This document shows, in pieces, positions 11,061 to 22,372 of a stretch of DNA of 64,000 nucleotides. The DNA is taken from positions 15,001-79,000 of the forward strand of contig OY986966.1 in assembly GCA_963920575.1 (NCBI GenBank). Reading direction: 5' to 3'. Made by a program: the position numbers and the translations under genes. The stretch's first letter is position 1; every line of letters begins with the position of its first letter. Under the pieces are notes generated by a model. It made no database searches and had not been told where the DNA came from. It saw only the letters and a program-made list of their open reading frames with translations. The stretch comes from Narthecium ossifragum. Lineage: Eukaryota > Streptophyta > Magnoliopsida > Dioscoreales > Nartheciaceae.

Positions 11061-14000
11061 TGTAAGGTTCCATGTCGGACAACGACGCCAGCCGCCAAGC
11101 GGAGGATCAGATACGCCGCCTGGCGAAGGACCCCCAGGTCGTCCCCGCCCTCGCTTACCACCTCCACACCGCCAAGACCCCCAACGTCCGACAGCTCTCC
11201 ACAGTCCTCCTTCGCAAGAAGGTCACAGGCCACTGGCCCAAGCTCCACCCTTCAACCGAGCTCTCCGTCAAGTCCGCACTCGTCGAGAGCATCACCATAG
11301 ACCCCAGGTATTATTGCCTGGTGTGATATTCCTCTTGGACTTTGCCCTCTGTGTATGTTCTTGATCGCTACTTCATGTTCTTGAATTCATTGGTGGCGGG
11401 GGTGGCACAGTTCGCTGGTGAGACGGGCGAGCGCAAACGTCATCAGCGTCATCGCTAAGTATGCTGTCCCAGCCGGCGAGTGGAATGATTTCCTGCCCTT
11501 CTTGTTCCAGTGCAGCCAGAGCGCGCAGGAAGACCATAGGGAGGTTAGTGTGTGATGCTATATTTTCTTTAAAATTGTTGTCGCCAAACTGTGAGTGATC
11601 GTGTAGGGTCAATAAAATGTAATCTTCCATTTGATCACGATAAGTAAAAGGAAAGTGGCTGCAAGATATTGGTAAAGATGATACTTTGCTCAGTTCTTTC
11701 TTTAGGTATTTATGGAAGACCACTGTTATTGTCATGCTGTCAGCTATCAAATATTAGTACTCGTTTTCTTTGCTACAATTGGGATTTCTTGTCCTGTTAA
11801 ATGCAAGGGAATAACTATCTGCAACCCAAATGAGCAACCAATATTTGTGGATTGTGTTTCATAAAACCCTTATGTTCTGCTTCTGAGTAAAGCCAAATTG
11901 AGCTTAATGTTTTACATAATTAAGTTTGATTCCACATATTTATGTGACAGATAAGCATATCTACTCCTGAAAACACTAGTTGTCTTAATGCGCATCTGCT
12001 CTTTTGGATAAACTGTTTGCCTCGCATCAGTGAATTCTTTGGCCATTATGTTTTCCTAATGCCTTCAACTTTCTTGTTCGAAAGATGGTTTGGCGTTTTC
12101 TGTCTTCTTGAACTGTTAGTCAAAAGCAAGGTAAAGGTAATGTCTTTAAAGATATTTATGATTTCTAGACATCCGCCAACAGTAGGAATGTTAAGCAAAT
12201 AGGAAATTGCAATTTATGTTGCTACTTTTTTTTCAGAACCAGTCACTATTCTTATTCTGCTTTTGATTTTCCTGTATTTCACTTACTCATATCTGTTCAG
12301 TTCTTCAAGTCACGGTTCAACTAACGAAATCTCTTTCGTTTGTACTTATGTTGCACACTTGTTTTGTGTCAGGTGGCTTTGATCCTTTTTAGCTCTCTAA
12401 CTGAAACGATTGGGCCTACCTTCCAGTCGCATTTGACAGACCTACAACCTATCCTGCTTAAATGCTTGCAAGATGAGACTAGCACTCGCGTTAGAGTTGC
12501 CGCACTGAAGTATTTAATTGGTTTTCAATACTATTATTTTCTATAGTTATTAACTGAATTTTGCAAATTCTTGCTCTGTCACTTCTTTGTGTTTACCTGT
12601 CACTGAGTTTTAAAGTTATGAGGTAGCTCATTTAACTCTTTCACTCAAGTCTTTTTTTTCTTTGTAGGGTGGTTGGTTCCTTTATGGAGTTCATAAATGA
12701 TGGGGGCAATGTGGTAAGTTAACATCAGGGTGATATTGACCATATTGCTTCACTAGCATTTTGCATCATGATTAATGTTGTTTCCTTCTTGAATTTTTTC
12801 TTTCAAGATCTAATGCTTCATCATGATTAATGTTGTTTCGCTTCTTCTGCTTGTTTCTTTGATTGCAAATCTTCATCTTCATGTTGTTCTCATGTTGAGA
12901 AAACAGCGTCAAACTCTTACTAGTATCATTTATGTGAATAGCAGAGCTCCCTTGTATTTTTTTGGGACCTTGGTTTTACTTTCCTTGTCCTTAAATCCAA
13001 TTGCTTTTGTTTCAACTGAAATCAGTAGCCTGCATTAGTATCTCAATAAATTGGATCCAACTTGTATGCTAATGGCGCTTTTAACTTTGCTTTTGGTTAT
13101 AGGTGAAGCTCTTTCGAGACTTTATTCCTAGCATTTAGAATGTCTCACAACAATGCCTCGCTAATGGCGAGGAAGATGTTGCATCTATTGCTTTTGAAAT
13201 CTTTGATGAACTCATTGAGACCCCTGCTCCAATTCTTGGGGATTCTGTGAGATCTATCGTGCAATTTTCACTTGAAGTATGTTCAAGTCAACAGCTAGAG
13301 TTGAACATACGGGATCAGGTTGGATAGAGCATGATAACTATTAATGACTTTGTTTCTTTATCTTTTATTCTAGTTTTTACATCATAAAAGAAAATTTCCT
13401 CTTTGCTTTTCACTCTTGTCAGGCAATTCAAATAATTTCATGGCTTGTAAAGTACAAGGCTAATTTTTTGAAAAAGCACAAGTTGGTCACACCTATTCTG
13501 CAAGTTATGTGCCCTTTGCTCACGGAAACAGCCGATGAAGAAGATGATGCTGATCTTACAGCTGATCAGGCTGCTGCTGAAGTCATTGATACAATGGCTG
13601 TTAACCTGCCAAAACATGTTCTCCCCCCAGTTTTTGAGTTTGCTAGCTTGAACTTTAGTCAGAGTAACCCCAAATTTCAGGAAGCTTCAGTTACTGCTTT
13701 GGGAGTTGTCTCTGAAGGTTGTTTTGAGTTAGTGAAAGATAGGTTGGAACATGCTTTGAACATTGTCATGGGTGGTTTGAAGGATCAGGAACATATGGTA
13801 AGAGGTGCTGCATCATTTGCTTTAGGGCAGTTTGCTGAACATCTGCAACCCGAGATTTTATCTCATTCCGGAAGGGTTCTCCCTTGTATTTTAAATGCGC
13901 TTGAGGATGCATCCGATGAAGTTAAGGTAAAATTTCTAGGTCTTATATACTGAGAATCAGAAGATTTTCCATTCCCATATTTTATGGTTTGGTCTTTCCA

Positions 14001-14280
14001 GGAGAAGTCATACTATGCACTGGCAGCATTTTGTGAGGACATGGGTGAAGACATCCTCCCTCATCTTGATCCATTGATGGGAAAATTTGTAGCACTCCAG
14101 ACTAGTCTTCTTAATCTCCAAGAAACCTGCATGGTATCCTGTTATGATTGCTTAATAAGAATGACCAATATTGTTGCAGTCTTTGCCTCCTTGTACTTTC
14201 TAACTGTTTGCAATTTTCCAGAGTCTGCAACCGGTTCAGTTGCAACTGCTGCAGAGCAGGCTTTCCTTTCTTATGCTGAT

Positions 14281-14690
14281 AATGATGCGGGAGCAAGTTC
14301 CATAATTGGCATAAATTCAATTTTGGATTCAAATCTGCAAATTTGGATTCAAATCTGAAATTTGGATTTGGATTTGAATCTAAATTTGAATCTGAAATTC
14401 AAAATCAGATTCAGATCTGAAATTGATTTGTTAGGATTTTTTATTTGATTTCTTAGGATTAGTTTTTTATTTTGGTTGATTTGTTAGGATTTGGGTTGAT
14501 GTTTGTTTAGATTTTCTATTATAGTTAGTCTCTTGAAAATGCTATAAATAAGGGATTTGTTTGTCCATTAGGGCCAAGTTATGACGAATGAAAATTAAAG
14601 AATAGTGATGCCCAAGGCTCCCTTAGGTGGTAATTCCTAGGGTTGGAGGACGACTTTCCGGGTGGTGATTCTTGGAGGTCGTCCTGCATC
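14281..14690 (+). mobile_element. LTR-like insertion in the importin pseudogene
   Basis: About 410 bp splits the importin reading after LSYADN. It begins with low-complexity repeats of GGATT(T/C)AAATCTG-type motifs and contains GCTATAAATAAGGGATTTG, a TATA-like LTR promoter motif, plus a stretch resembling an LTR R/U5 region. I see no target duplication, so the borders are approximate. Confidence 0.45.
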
Positions 14691-14749
14691 AGATAAGTTT
14701 ATGGACTTGATGAAAAGTTTTATGGTTCTTATGAATGATGAGGACTTGT

Positions 14750-14970
14750 GCTCACGAGCCAGGGCCACCGAGTTAGTTGGTATAGTCGCAATGACTGTCG
14801 GACGGATGAGGATGGAGCCGATATTGTCTCCTTTTATTGAAGCTGCACTTTTGGTTTGTTTTAGGTTCAAAATATTCCCATTTGGTTTCAATTTCACGAG
14901 CCAGGGCCCCAGTTCAAAATGACTGTCGGACGGATGAGGATGGGGCCGATATTGTCTCCTTCTATCGCAG
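14750..14970. repeat. Imperfect ~130-144 bp duplication in importin exon
   Basis: The 36-40 bp block GACTGTCGGACGGATGAGGA...GATATTGTCTCCTT occurs at about 14793-14835 and 14923-14965, and CACGAGCCAGGGCC occurs at 14753 and 14897. The second copy lacks ~20 bp of the first. This duplicates coding sequence out of frame. Confidence 0.75.
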
Positions 14971-15040
14971 GGTTTTGCTTTAGAATTTAGTGAGCTTCGA
15001 GAGTATTACACATGGATTTTTTTAGCAATATCGCTGAATT

Positions 15041-16100
15041 TATAGTCGCTCTTATGTTGACAATGTGAAGATATAAGTTCTGATTTGCTATTACCTTTGA
15101 TCACTCAATAGACATGTCAATCTTGTAATGGGATTCGGCCACTCTTGAAATTGTGGAAGGGGCGAATTCATTTTGGCATGAATCTTTTGCAACTATATTC
15201 TGATTGACAAAAAAAAGATTTCTAAAGCTAAAAAATTTAGATGGCATATCTTATTGTTGATTCTGCCTTTTTCTTTTTTTAGTTGCCTGACAGATAAAGA
15301 GATTCTTCCATGCTCATTTCAAAGTCGACCACGGCCTTCAAACATCCGTTATTTGTGCTCGAATGGGTGAACTATAGATCACATTCTCAGGCCTATATTG
15401 ACTTTTCTCTTCTGCCCTCTTTGTTTCCGATGTCAATGATTGTAAGGTTGGCCAAGGCGTTTTAAGCAATTTTCCACACGGAGGAGATTGTTAATGAATG
15501 GGAATATTGTTTCCATCTTGGAGTTGATCCCCTGAGTTAGTAACTTCGTCTCTCAAAGTCGTTGTTCCCTTTGCTGCCAAGCACAGAATTTCAACCTTTT
15601 GCAACTCACTTGTCTTAGAAACTGCAAGAAAAAGTTGAATGTGGAAAATGGGACTTCCACTCACTACAGAGGGGATACTATTTATCTAGCAGTTTTTTAT
15701 ATTGGAAATGAACTGTGTTTTTCATTTATTAGTCTTTGGTTCGTTGAGGAAAATGGTGAACTGGGGTTCAATTTTCCGTATGTTTATTAAGTTAAAATCA
15801 CGTGTCAAGGGCTCGCTAGTGTTTTTTTCTTTTCTTTTTTGAGACAATTGGAGAAAAGGTTTTGTGAAAAATGAGGGTGTTTGGAATGTGAATCGTCTCG
15901 TTTTCAATATTACTTTTCGGCAATCAAACAACGCTCAAAAAGTTTTTACAGAGCGAGCTTGTGTCTAAGAAAGAACATATATTATTTAGAAGGCTTCTCC
16001 TACGGTTTTGGAGACTGGACGCATTTATTTACGTAGTAGCCTTCCGAGCATCAGATTTGTTTCACTCACTCATACGAAAGGACCTGGGAGGAAGGATCAT
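15041..16100. other. Spacer, no gene recognised
   Basis: AT-rich with short frames only. No clear importin exons continue here. Confidence 0.45.
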
Positions 16101-16106
16101 CATCTC

Positions 16107-16425
16107 CTACCCTCTGTTATGCTTCAGCCTCTTGCATATGAGTTGGCAGTCACATCCATCGGCATCCCTTTGAACACCGCGCCTTCCCCACGATCGGACC
16201 ATGGCATTGTTGTTGGTCTTGAACGAGACCCACTCGAACCCCTCCCGTGGCTGCTTCACCACCGGGTCTCTCCCTCGCCGGAGATCCCCGTCGAACACGG
16301 TCCTCCCTTGGTTCCCCACCACCTGGACTCTCCCTCGCCTTCCAGTCACGTACATCACGCAGTGGGCGTTGATGTTCCAGTGTGGTGCGTGGTGAGCATT
16401 CTACAATGGTCACCAAGTTCATGAG
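16107..16425 (-). pseudogene. 11S globulin (legumin/glutelin) C-terminal cupin fragment
   Basis: Minus strand, read from 16425 downward. [37 protein letters not shown], then [16 protein letters not shown] are hallmark residues of the second cupin barrel of 11S seed storage globulins, which are vacuolar storage proteins of seeds. About 10 residues normally found between the LRRG and VVKQ positions are missing. After NNNAMV a frameshift follows: the family motif [15 protein letters not shown] is legible only in another frame. No other exon of the gene lies nearby, so this is an isolated scrap. The plus-strand frames over this interval are its shadows. Confidence 0.85.
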
Positions 16426-16463
16426 AATTTCTTTACAAAGCTAGAGTTTCATGCTCACCACTA

Positions 16464-17768
16464 GGGGCGAAGCCATTAAGGGGCGAGGGGGGCAGCTGCC
16501 CCCCGGATTTTCAGAAAAAAATTAAAAGGTAGATATAGTTTTCAAATCCGGGTCGGATCCAAACCCAAATCCGACCCGTTAGTTAAAACTTATTTTAGTT
16601 CTAGTTTTATTCAACATCAAACATCAGGAATCGTTTATATGTGTGATCTTGATCTGATCTCTTGATCTCACGATCCCGAGTCACGCGTATCTCGGCCCGA
16701 AAAAACCTCCTGTCACGACGTCGCCAAAGTTTCTTCTTCAAGGCCGCCGGCGCCGGAAATGAGAAAGGACGAGAGGGAGAGAAAACCTATTGTTGTTGAT
16801 TGATTTGGTGCTCATGAGATCTATGGTAAGTGATTGATGCCTCGGTTTATGTAATTATGTTCCTTCTCTTATTGTTTTCTAAGGATCTATTGATGATCAT
16901 CGCTAAATTCTTGAAATCATTGAATTGGTTATCTTAATTATCTGTGGAGTTCTCTTCTTGGCTGGTACAATTTCGAAAACCTATTCTTTACTCTTTCACT
17001 CTCACACACAGATTTACCTTTTAAAAATCATCTAGCTATGCTTCTCATATTTCTTTGTATTTTTAGGGTTTTTCTTTGTGGATTAGGCCTTTAGTTTCTT
17101 TCTTCTATAGAAATGTGCTCGCTCTACCTATCTTTTCCTCCACCATTATACATGCATTGTTTTGTGATGTTTATGTTTCACTTGTACTTTAGGGTTTTGG
17201 TTTTTGTTATTTGGTTTTAAGTTGGTATTTATTTGGGTTTTGAGCTCTGTACGTAAGAGTTACCTTGATATTATTAAAGCTTTAAATAGCTATGCTTTAT
17301 ATGAAGAAATATCTCTAACTATCTTTGGGGATCCTTGGGTTTTTGTTCTATTTCTTTCGGTTACATATATTGAAAGGGATGTTTTTGATAGCATTGATCA
17401 TGAGAAAATCTTCTTGTGGTTTCAAAATATGAAAACTCATCGAGGACAATTATAAAAGGTAATTTTTATGTAAAGAAACATCTATTCCATTGGTTTTATT
17501 TTTTTAAAGCATTTATGTTATCATTGTTTGATGACATCTTTTTCTATGTATAGATAGTAGCATGTTATCGAAAAAGACATTTGGATGCTTGAAGGAAAAA
17601 AATTTTGAGGTCAACTAATCATATTTTACTCGCATAGTCTTGTAGTTAGTTCAATAATTTTGTATAATTTAAGATTTTCTGTAAATATTGTTACTCTTAA
17701 GAAAATTTGTACTTGATGAAGTCTAAGGTACATTCTGCCCCCCGGATAAAATTTTCTGGCTTCGCCGG
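16464..17768 (+). mobile_element. hAT-type element, ZMYM1-like, internally deleted
   Basis: Both ends carry inverted copies of a GGGGCGAAGCCA motif followed by a GGGGGGCAG / CCCCCCGGAT block (16464-16510 and 17731-17768), as in plant hAT elements whose transposase resembles zinc-finger MYM-type protein 1. Near the right end (17378-17453) the frame reads ERDVFDSIDHEKIFLWFQ then NMKTHRGQL and a stop, which matches the C-terminal tail of that transposase. At ~1.3 kb it lacks the BED/zinc finger and catalytic DDE core, so it could only move with help in trans. Exact ends and target duplication are not resolved. Confidence 0.65.
17378..17455 (+). pseudogene. hAT transposase C-terminal remnant
   Basis: Last ~25 codons of a ZMYM1-like hAT transposase (FQNMKTHRGQL then stop). 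The upstream part of the same 83-codon frame is not recognisable as transposase and is probably intron. This supports the hAT call for the surrounding element. Confidence 0.6.
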
Positions 17769-19800
17769 CTCCAATCCATTGGTTGTAGCCGGCCTCCTCT
17801 CCTCCTTGATCCTCATTCCGCAGAAAACCATCATTGCAGAGTGTCTTGTCCGGGTGCATAAATTTAGTGGGGCTTGCTATCACGGGTTCCGCAATCATAA
17901 CAATGTATTGGTGTCATTCGGTGATTATGAGTTTGAGTTTGGAAAGGGGAAAATAGACAAAGAAAGACAGTATTCGGTGGTTCCTTTACTAATCTTTGTG
18001 CTCGTTGTGTTGATCGTAAATTGCATTATTTATATTACATGTTAACATGTTAAAAATAGCTGTAATTTGATAACACTGGACGAGATCTATTGAAGTAGGT
18101 GAATTGTGATACTTTGTAGTTTTACATGTTCTTAATTGGAATTAAATGGAAGCTATTGAAGTAGGTAAATGTGGATATTATAAACTTGCACAATTCTAAC
18201 CAAAAAGTTCAAATTTGACATGGCTGGCTTTTTAGTTGTCTACTACTATTATTATAAAGGTAATAAATAAAAGACAATAAATGAGGAAAAGAAATGATAT
18301 GATTTTGTTGAGAGTTGAACTCAAGAGTTTAAGCTCACCAACTCCTATGGCGTGACCATATCTTCACTCTCAACACCAACCAAACACTAGAAACTACAAA
18401 AGTCTGTCAATTCAGTATCCACTCCAGCACCAACCAAACAGTAAACAGTCCAAAAGTCAGTAAACTCAGCTTCCACTCCAAGCACTAACCAAACAGCAAA
18501 AACTGACAAAGCACTCCAGTCCAATCAGTTTTTACAAGTCAACACTCCAAAGAGTCAATCCAGTCCAACCACTCTTGTGCGGCCAAACATGTCCTAAGTA
18601 AGATTCGAAATAACTTTCAAACACAGAAAGATCATTCATGAAGACCTAAGAAACTTATCAATCATATCATAGAAGATGGCCATCATAGAAGATGGCCATC
18701 ATACACCTTTGAAAAGTCACCGGTGCATTATAAAGACTGAAAAGCATCCTACGGTATGGAAAAGTGAAAGTCCAAGAGGGGGGTGTGAATCATGCCTTTT
18801 ACGAAAAATTCGATAAATGGAAAATCTAGGTAGGAGAAGTATATGATTCTTGAATGCTTGTAAATGAAATGAAAACCAAATTAAACAAATAAATAAAGGA
18901 TGATGTGAGAGTTAGAGAGAGTACACTAAGTTTATAGTGGCTCGACCCAACTCTTGGTCTACGTCCACTTTACTCAAGATCCTCCTTGAGGTTTCATTAG
19001 TTGCAAATCCTTTTACAAGCTTTCCACCAAGCTTCCGGGTGTTTGTTGGTAACCTTACAACCAACTCTTGAGACCTTTTGAGTATCTTCCAAATCTCTCT
19101 TGGATTCTCTCAAAATTTACTTGACAACTTGAAATAGTTTTACAAATATTGAAACTTTCAAAAATGATGAAAAGGAAAAATAAACATGTTAAAATGTATA
19201 TCAATACGTCCTTGCACAAGTTTATTGCATCTTCACTCTTATACTTGATCTTCAAAGCCTCCAAAAATACCTTCCAACGGCTATATTTTTGACTCTGCAT
19301 ACACCGGCAGTCGAACCTCACATCGTCCACCACATCGACTATCGCGCTCAAAATATAGATCGGATCAATCACCACATCAACCTTCAAGCTTCGCGGTCGA
19401 CTTTCACATCAACTGTCACATCGACCGCCAGTCTCTGTTAGGAAATGATGCATCAATGGTAGATGTCTCGCTCGATAGTCGCTCTTTCAAATTAAGTCAA
19501 CATAGTCCGAGGTTGATCGGTGTATCGTTCGTCACATGGTCCGTCAGCCTACAACATTGAAAAACGACTTTCCCTCCAAGCCTATAATTACCCAAAGTAT
19601 TAACATGCAAACAACCTTCGCGGTCGACCGGTGACCGCCGTATCGACCGTGAGTACAAAATATCTAAATATTGAATTTAACGAGTTCCAAATTAAGGCAT
19701 ATATATGTCGAATCATTGTTTATCATCATACACATATTGCCATCATCAAAATAAGGTTAGAATCGACAAGTACCAAAAGGACATGCGAAAGTGCTCTTCT
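17769..19800. other. Degraded transposon territory with LTR-like segment
   Basis: No gene recognised. A 112-codon plus-strand frame (17707-18045) ends in a hydrophobic stretch but is unlike any family I know. From about 18760 a block resembles a retrotransposon LTR and is rich in the motif CGACCG with variants TCGACCGT (19290-19650). That motif is shared with the solo LTR at 46275-48706. Confidence 0.4.
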
Positions 19801-19809
19801 CCTGATCTT

Positions 19810-20475
19810 AAGGATCAACTGCAACATGGTTATAAATTGAATATCCATTTAAGAAGCAATAATAGCTCTGATCGGAAAGTCTTTCTAATATTTGATCAAT
19901 AAAAGGTACGGGAAAATAAACTTTCCTAGTCAAGACATTCAATTTCCTATAATTTATGCAAACACGTCATCTCGTAGTCTGGTGCATCGGGATCTGCTCA
20001 CCGTCCTCGTTTTCTACAACTGTTAAGCCTGATTTTTTAGGAAGTACTTGTGTAGGGCTGACCCACTAGCTATCAGAAATTGAGTAAATAATACCCGCAT
20101 CAAGAAGTTTCACCACCTTTTTCTTTACCACCTCTTTCATATGTGGATTGAGGTGGCGTTGCATCTCCCTAACAGTTTTAGATTCATCCTCAAGATGAAT
20201 CATATGCATGCAAATCGAAAGGTCAATGCCTTTCAAATCGGCCACTGACCATCCTATAACTTTTCTATGGCGTTTCAAAACCTCTATAAGTTTACTCTCT
20301 TGATCTCTCGAAAGTGAAGAAGAGATGAGATGATAATGGGAAAAAAGGAATCTATCCCTAGAAAAACATATCTCTTTGTTTTAGACGGTGGTTTCAATTC
20401 TAAATCATGTGGTGTTTCCAGTGAAGAAGGTGCGGGAGTAGAAGAGAGCGGTGGTGGGAGGAGTTCAATCAACTA
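19810..20475 (-). pseudogene. Ty3/gypsy reverse transcriptase remnant
   Basis: Minus strand. The translation shows the linker to a gypsy reverse transcriptase (FLGIDSFFPIIISSLL, HRKVIGWSVADLKGID), then KLLDAGIIYSISDS, WVSPTQVLPKKSG, and beyond it VCINYRKLNVLTRK and VPFIDQILERL. These are conserved early RT motifs. Two in-frame stops (after ISDS and before RVCINYR) break the frame, and the catalytic YxDD region is not seen. It is a dead internal fragment of a Ty3/gypsy polyprotein; LTRs were not assigned. Confidence 0.85.
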
Positions 20476-20606
20476 AGAAACAGTTTTCGTATCCATTGTG
20501 TTCCGACTGGTCAAGCCGATTTTTCTGTTCTGATGTCACCTTTTGATTGTGCAATGTCCCTGCATTTATTATGGTAGGGGGTCTTGCCATTTGAAGTTTC
20601 GTGGAA

Positions 20607-21756
20607 ATGTCCAATTATTCTCAGCCTCCAGGGACACAGGTAGCATCTGCATCTATATCTACTATTGCCCTTTTGATCAGCATCTACTTGTACTACCTCT
20701 TTGTTAAAGGAATTTAACTTTGATTTGCTGTGCTTCAAAGAGACTAACAATGTTATTTTTATAAATTGCAAAAACCCCCTAGACCTCCATTAGTTGGATC
20801 CTCATGTCTTCATCAGAATTTTGGTCCACCTTTGCCTATGCAGATGCAAATTTATCCTCTTTATTCATATTAAATACCTTTATTTATTTATTTATCACTT
20901 TTTAAATATGTTCTGTTGCGCATAATCATTTGCAAGTTGCAGTTCAGACCTATTGCTCCAACCCATCTCAGCAATTCCGACCTGTTGGGCAAGCCATGCC
21001 TCCACCAAATGTGGGAATGCCTTCAGGTCAAGCACAAGGGCCTCAGTTTTCTCCACTAGCACAGCAATTACTTCCAAGACCTGTTCGAAGCTCATCTTCA
21101 TCACAAGGGATTCCAATTCCGTATGTTCATCCTTTCGGACACATGTCTTCAGAGTCTCTGTTTTCCCAACATAATGCTCAAGCACTAAACAGTTATTTGC
21201 CTAAGCCAGGTGGCACTGGAATGCTCAAGCACTAAACAGTTATTTGCCTAAGCCAGGTGGCACTGGAATGCTCAAGCACTAAACAGTTATTTGCCTGGCC
21301 TGCTTAGACTGGAGAGTGTGCTTGCCGCTCCCCTCTTTCTTCGGGTGTGTTGTCTCCCTTCTGTTGGTCATCTATCGAATCAACATTTTGCTACTTGTCT
21401 GCAGTTTGCAACATCCTATGGTCAGCCAACTAGTGATGTCTGTCCTCCACCCCACTATCAACCAATATCTACGACGCAAGCAACTTCCACAGGAGGACAA
21501 TTTTGGCCAGCATCTCAGGCTGCACCTACGGTCACAACATCGGTGCAAGCTAATCCATCTTCAGCTGCAGCTTCCGCAGTTCAAGTGAGTTTATTTGCTT
21601 CCTTTTCCTTTCCGTCGAACTGTTTTTTTCAGCTCCTTTTTTTTATCTTAAATATGATTTTCCCTTCAATCTGTCATAGGCAAAAGATGGACAAACTAGT
21701 AACATGCAAGAGGCTCCTTCTGATTGGCAAGAATATAAATCTGGTGATGACAAAAG
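20607..21756 (+). pseudogene. PRP40-like: PRP40-type splicing factor, 5' fragment
   Basis: Exon-like pieces match the N-terminal Pro/Gln-rich part of plant pre-mRNA-processing protein 40 (U1 snRNP-associated, WW and FF domains). 20607-20639 reads MSNYSQPPGTQ; ~20940-21225 reads SQQFRPVGQAMPPPNVGMPS and PLAQQLLPRPVRSSSSSQGI; 21414-21584 reads FATSYGQPTSDVC and TGGQFWPASQAAPTV; 21680-21756 reads SDWQEYKSGDDKR, the start of WW domain 1. Splice borders are GT-AG. The QFRPIAP-SQQFRPVG junction is out of frame, and a 47-bp tandem triplication (21174-21297) shifts the frame again. The WW/FF-coding 3' part is absent, the sequence passing into A-rich DNA at ~21860. It is a non-functional fragment. Confidence 0.85.
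21174..21297. repeat. 47-bp tandem repeat (about 2.6 copies)
   Basis: The unit starting ATGCTCAAGCACTAAACAGT begins at 21174, 21221 and 21268. The period of 47 is not a multiple of 3, so it breaks the PRP40 frame. The copies are nearly identical, so the expansion is young. Confidence 0.9.
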
Positions 21757-21859
21757 GTATATAAATTACTAGTTTGTCTTCACTCTTCATCCATTTACAA
21801 TGCTGTTTCTGACGAGCTGGAAATTTTTTAAGCTTGATTGATAGTTTTACCATATTGGT

Positions 21860-22366
21860 AAAACAGGAAAAAAAAAAAAAAAGAATAAACAAAAAGTAAT
21901 AAACTGAAACAAACAAAAAAGAACAAAAGAAACTGATTAAAAAAACTGATTAAAAAAACAAACAAAACTAAATAAAAATTAAATAAAACTGAAAAAAAAA
22001 AGAAAAAATAACTCGCAAGAAGGGGGAATTAAACAAAACTGAAAAGAATAGAAAAAAAACACGTAACGAAAAATAGAGGTATAATAATAAATTATAGAAA
22101 AGACAATGGGGTGTCAGAGGAGGCTGCATCCCATCGCTTGTGATCCCCGTCTTTTCAGGTTTATTTGCTCGTGATCGTCGGCCCCCGGATCAATGATCCA
22201 ACGGCTCGTGGTTGGCTTTGTGTCTGAATCCCCCGAATCCCGCTCGGATGGCGCGCAATAAATGCGCGGCTGCCAGCCTGCCAACCCCTCTATCTAGATA
22301 GCTCCGAGCTGTGTTTCAGCCATGTGCACGTATGTGGGCGTATTTATCGAGGTCTGTGTGTACGCC
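21860..22366. other. A-rich tract then GC-richer promoter-like stretch
   Basis: 21863-22110 is a low-complexity A-rich tract (AAAACTGAAAA-type units). 22130-22366 is GC-richer, with GATCCAACGGCTCGTGG and TCGGATGGCGCGCAATAAAT blocks and no ORF. This part resembles a plant promoter or leader and may once have adjoined the PRISE gene at 28288 before the transposons came in (inference). Confidence 0.4.
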
Positions 22367-22372
22367 TGTTAA

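Larger units (their letters stand above)
11072..15040 (+). pseudogene. IPO4-like: Importin-4-type karyopherin beta gene, 5' part, disrupted
   Basis: Exons at about 11072-11307, 11411-11543, 12373-12509, 12668-12713, 13103-13318, 13423-13926, 14002-14133, 14224-14280 and ~14698-14851 match the N-terminal ~45% of plant importin-4/IMB4, a HEAT-repeat nuclear import receptor. Readable: MSDNDASRQAEDQIRRLAKD, YAVPAGEWNDFLPFLFQCSQ, LLKCLQDETSTRVRVAALK, NGEEDVASIAFEIFDELIE, ALGQFAEHLQPEILSH, TELVGIVAMTVGRM. Splice sites and phases agree between most exons. Defects: in-frame TAG at 13136-13138; a short loss in the LMGKLLAAL region near 14090; LTR-like DNA between 14281 and ~14690; a partial duplication at 14750-14970; and an extra T at ~15006 that shifts the frame in the REYTHGFFSNIAEF block. 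The remaining C-terminal half is not seen. The usual first ~15 residues may lie in an upstream exon that I could not find. Confidence 0.9.

Noticed and set aside
19631..19902. Small frames over the gypsy remnant
   Set aside because: Wrong-strand shadows of the reverse transcriptase fragment.
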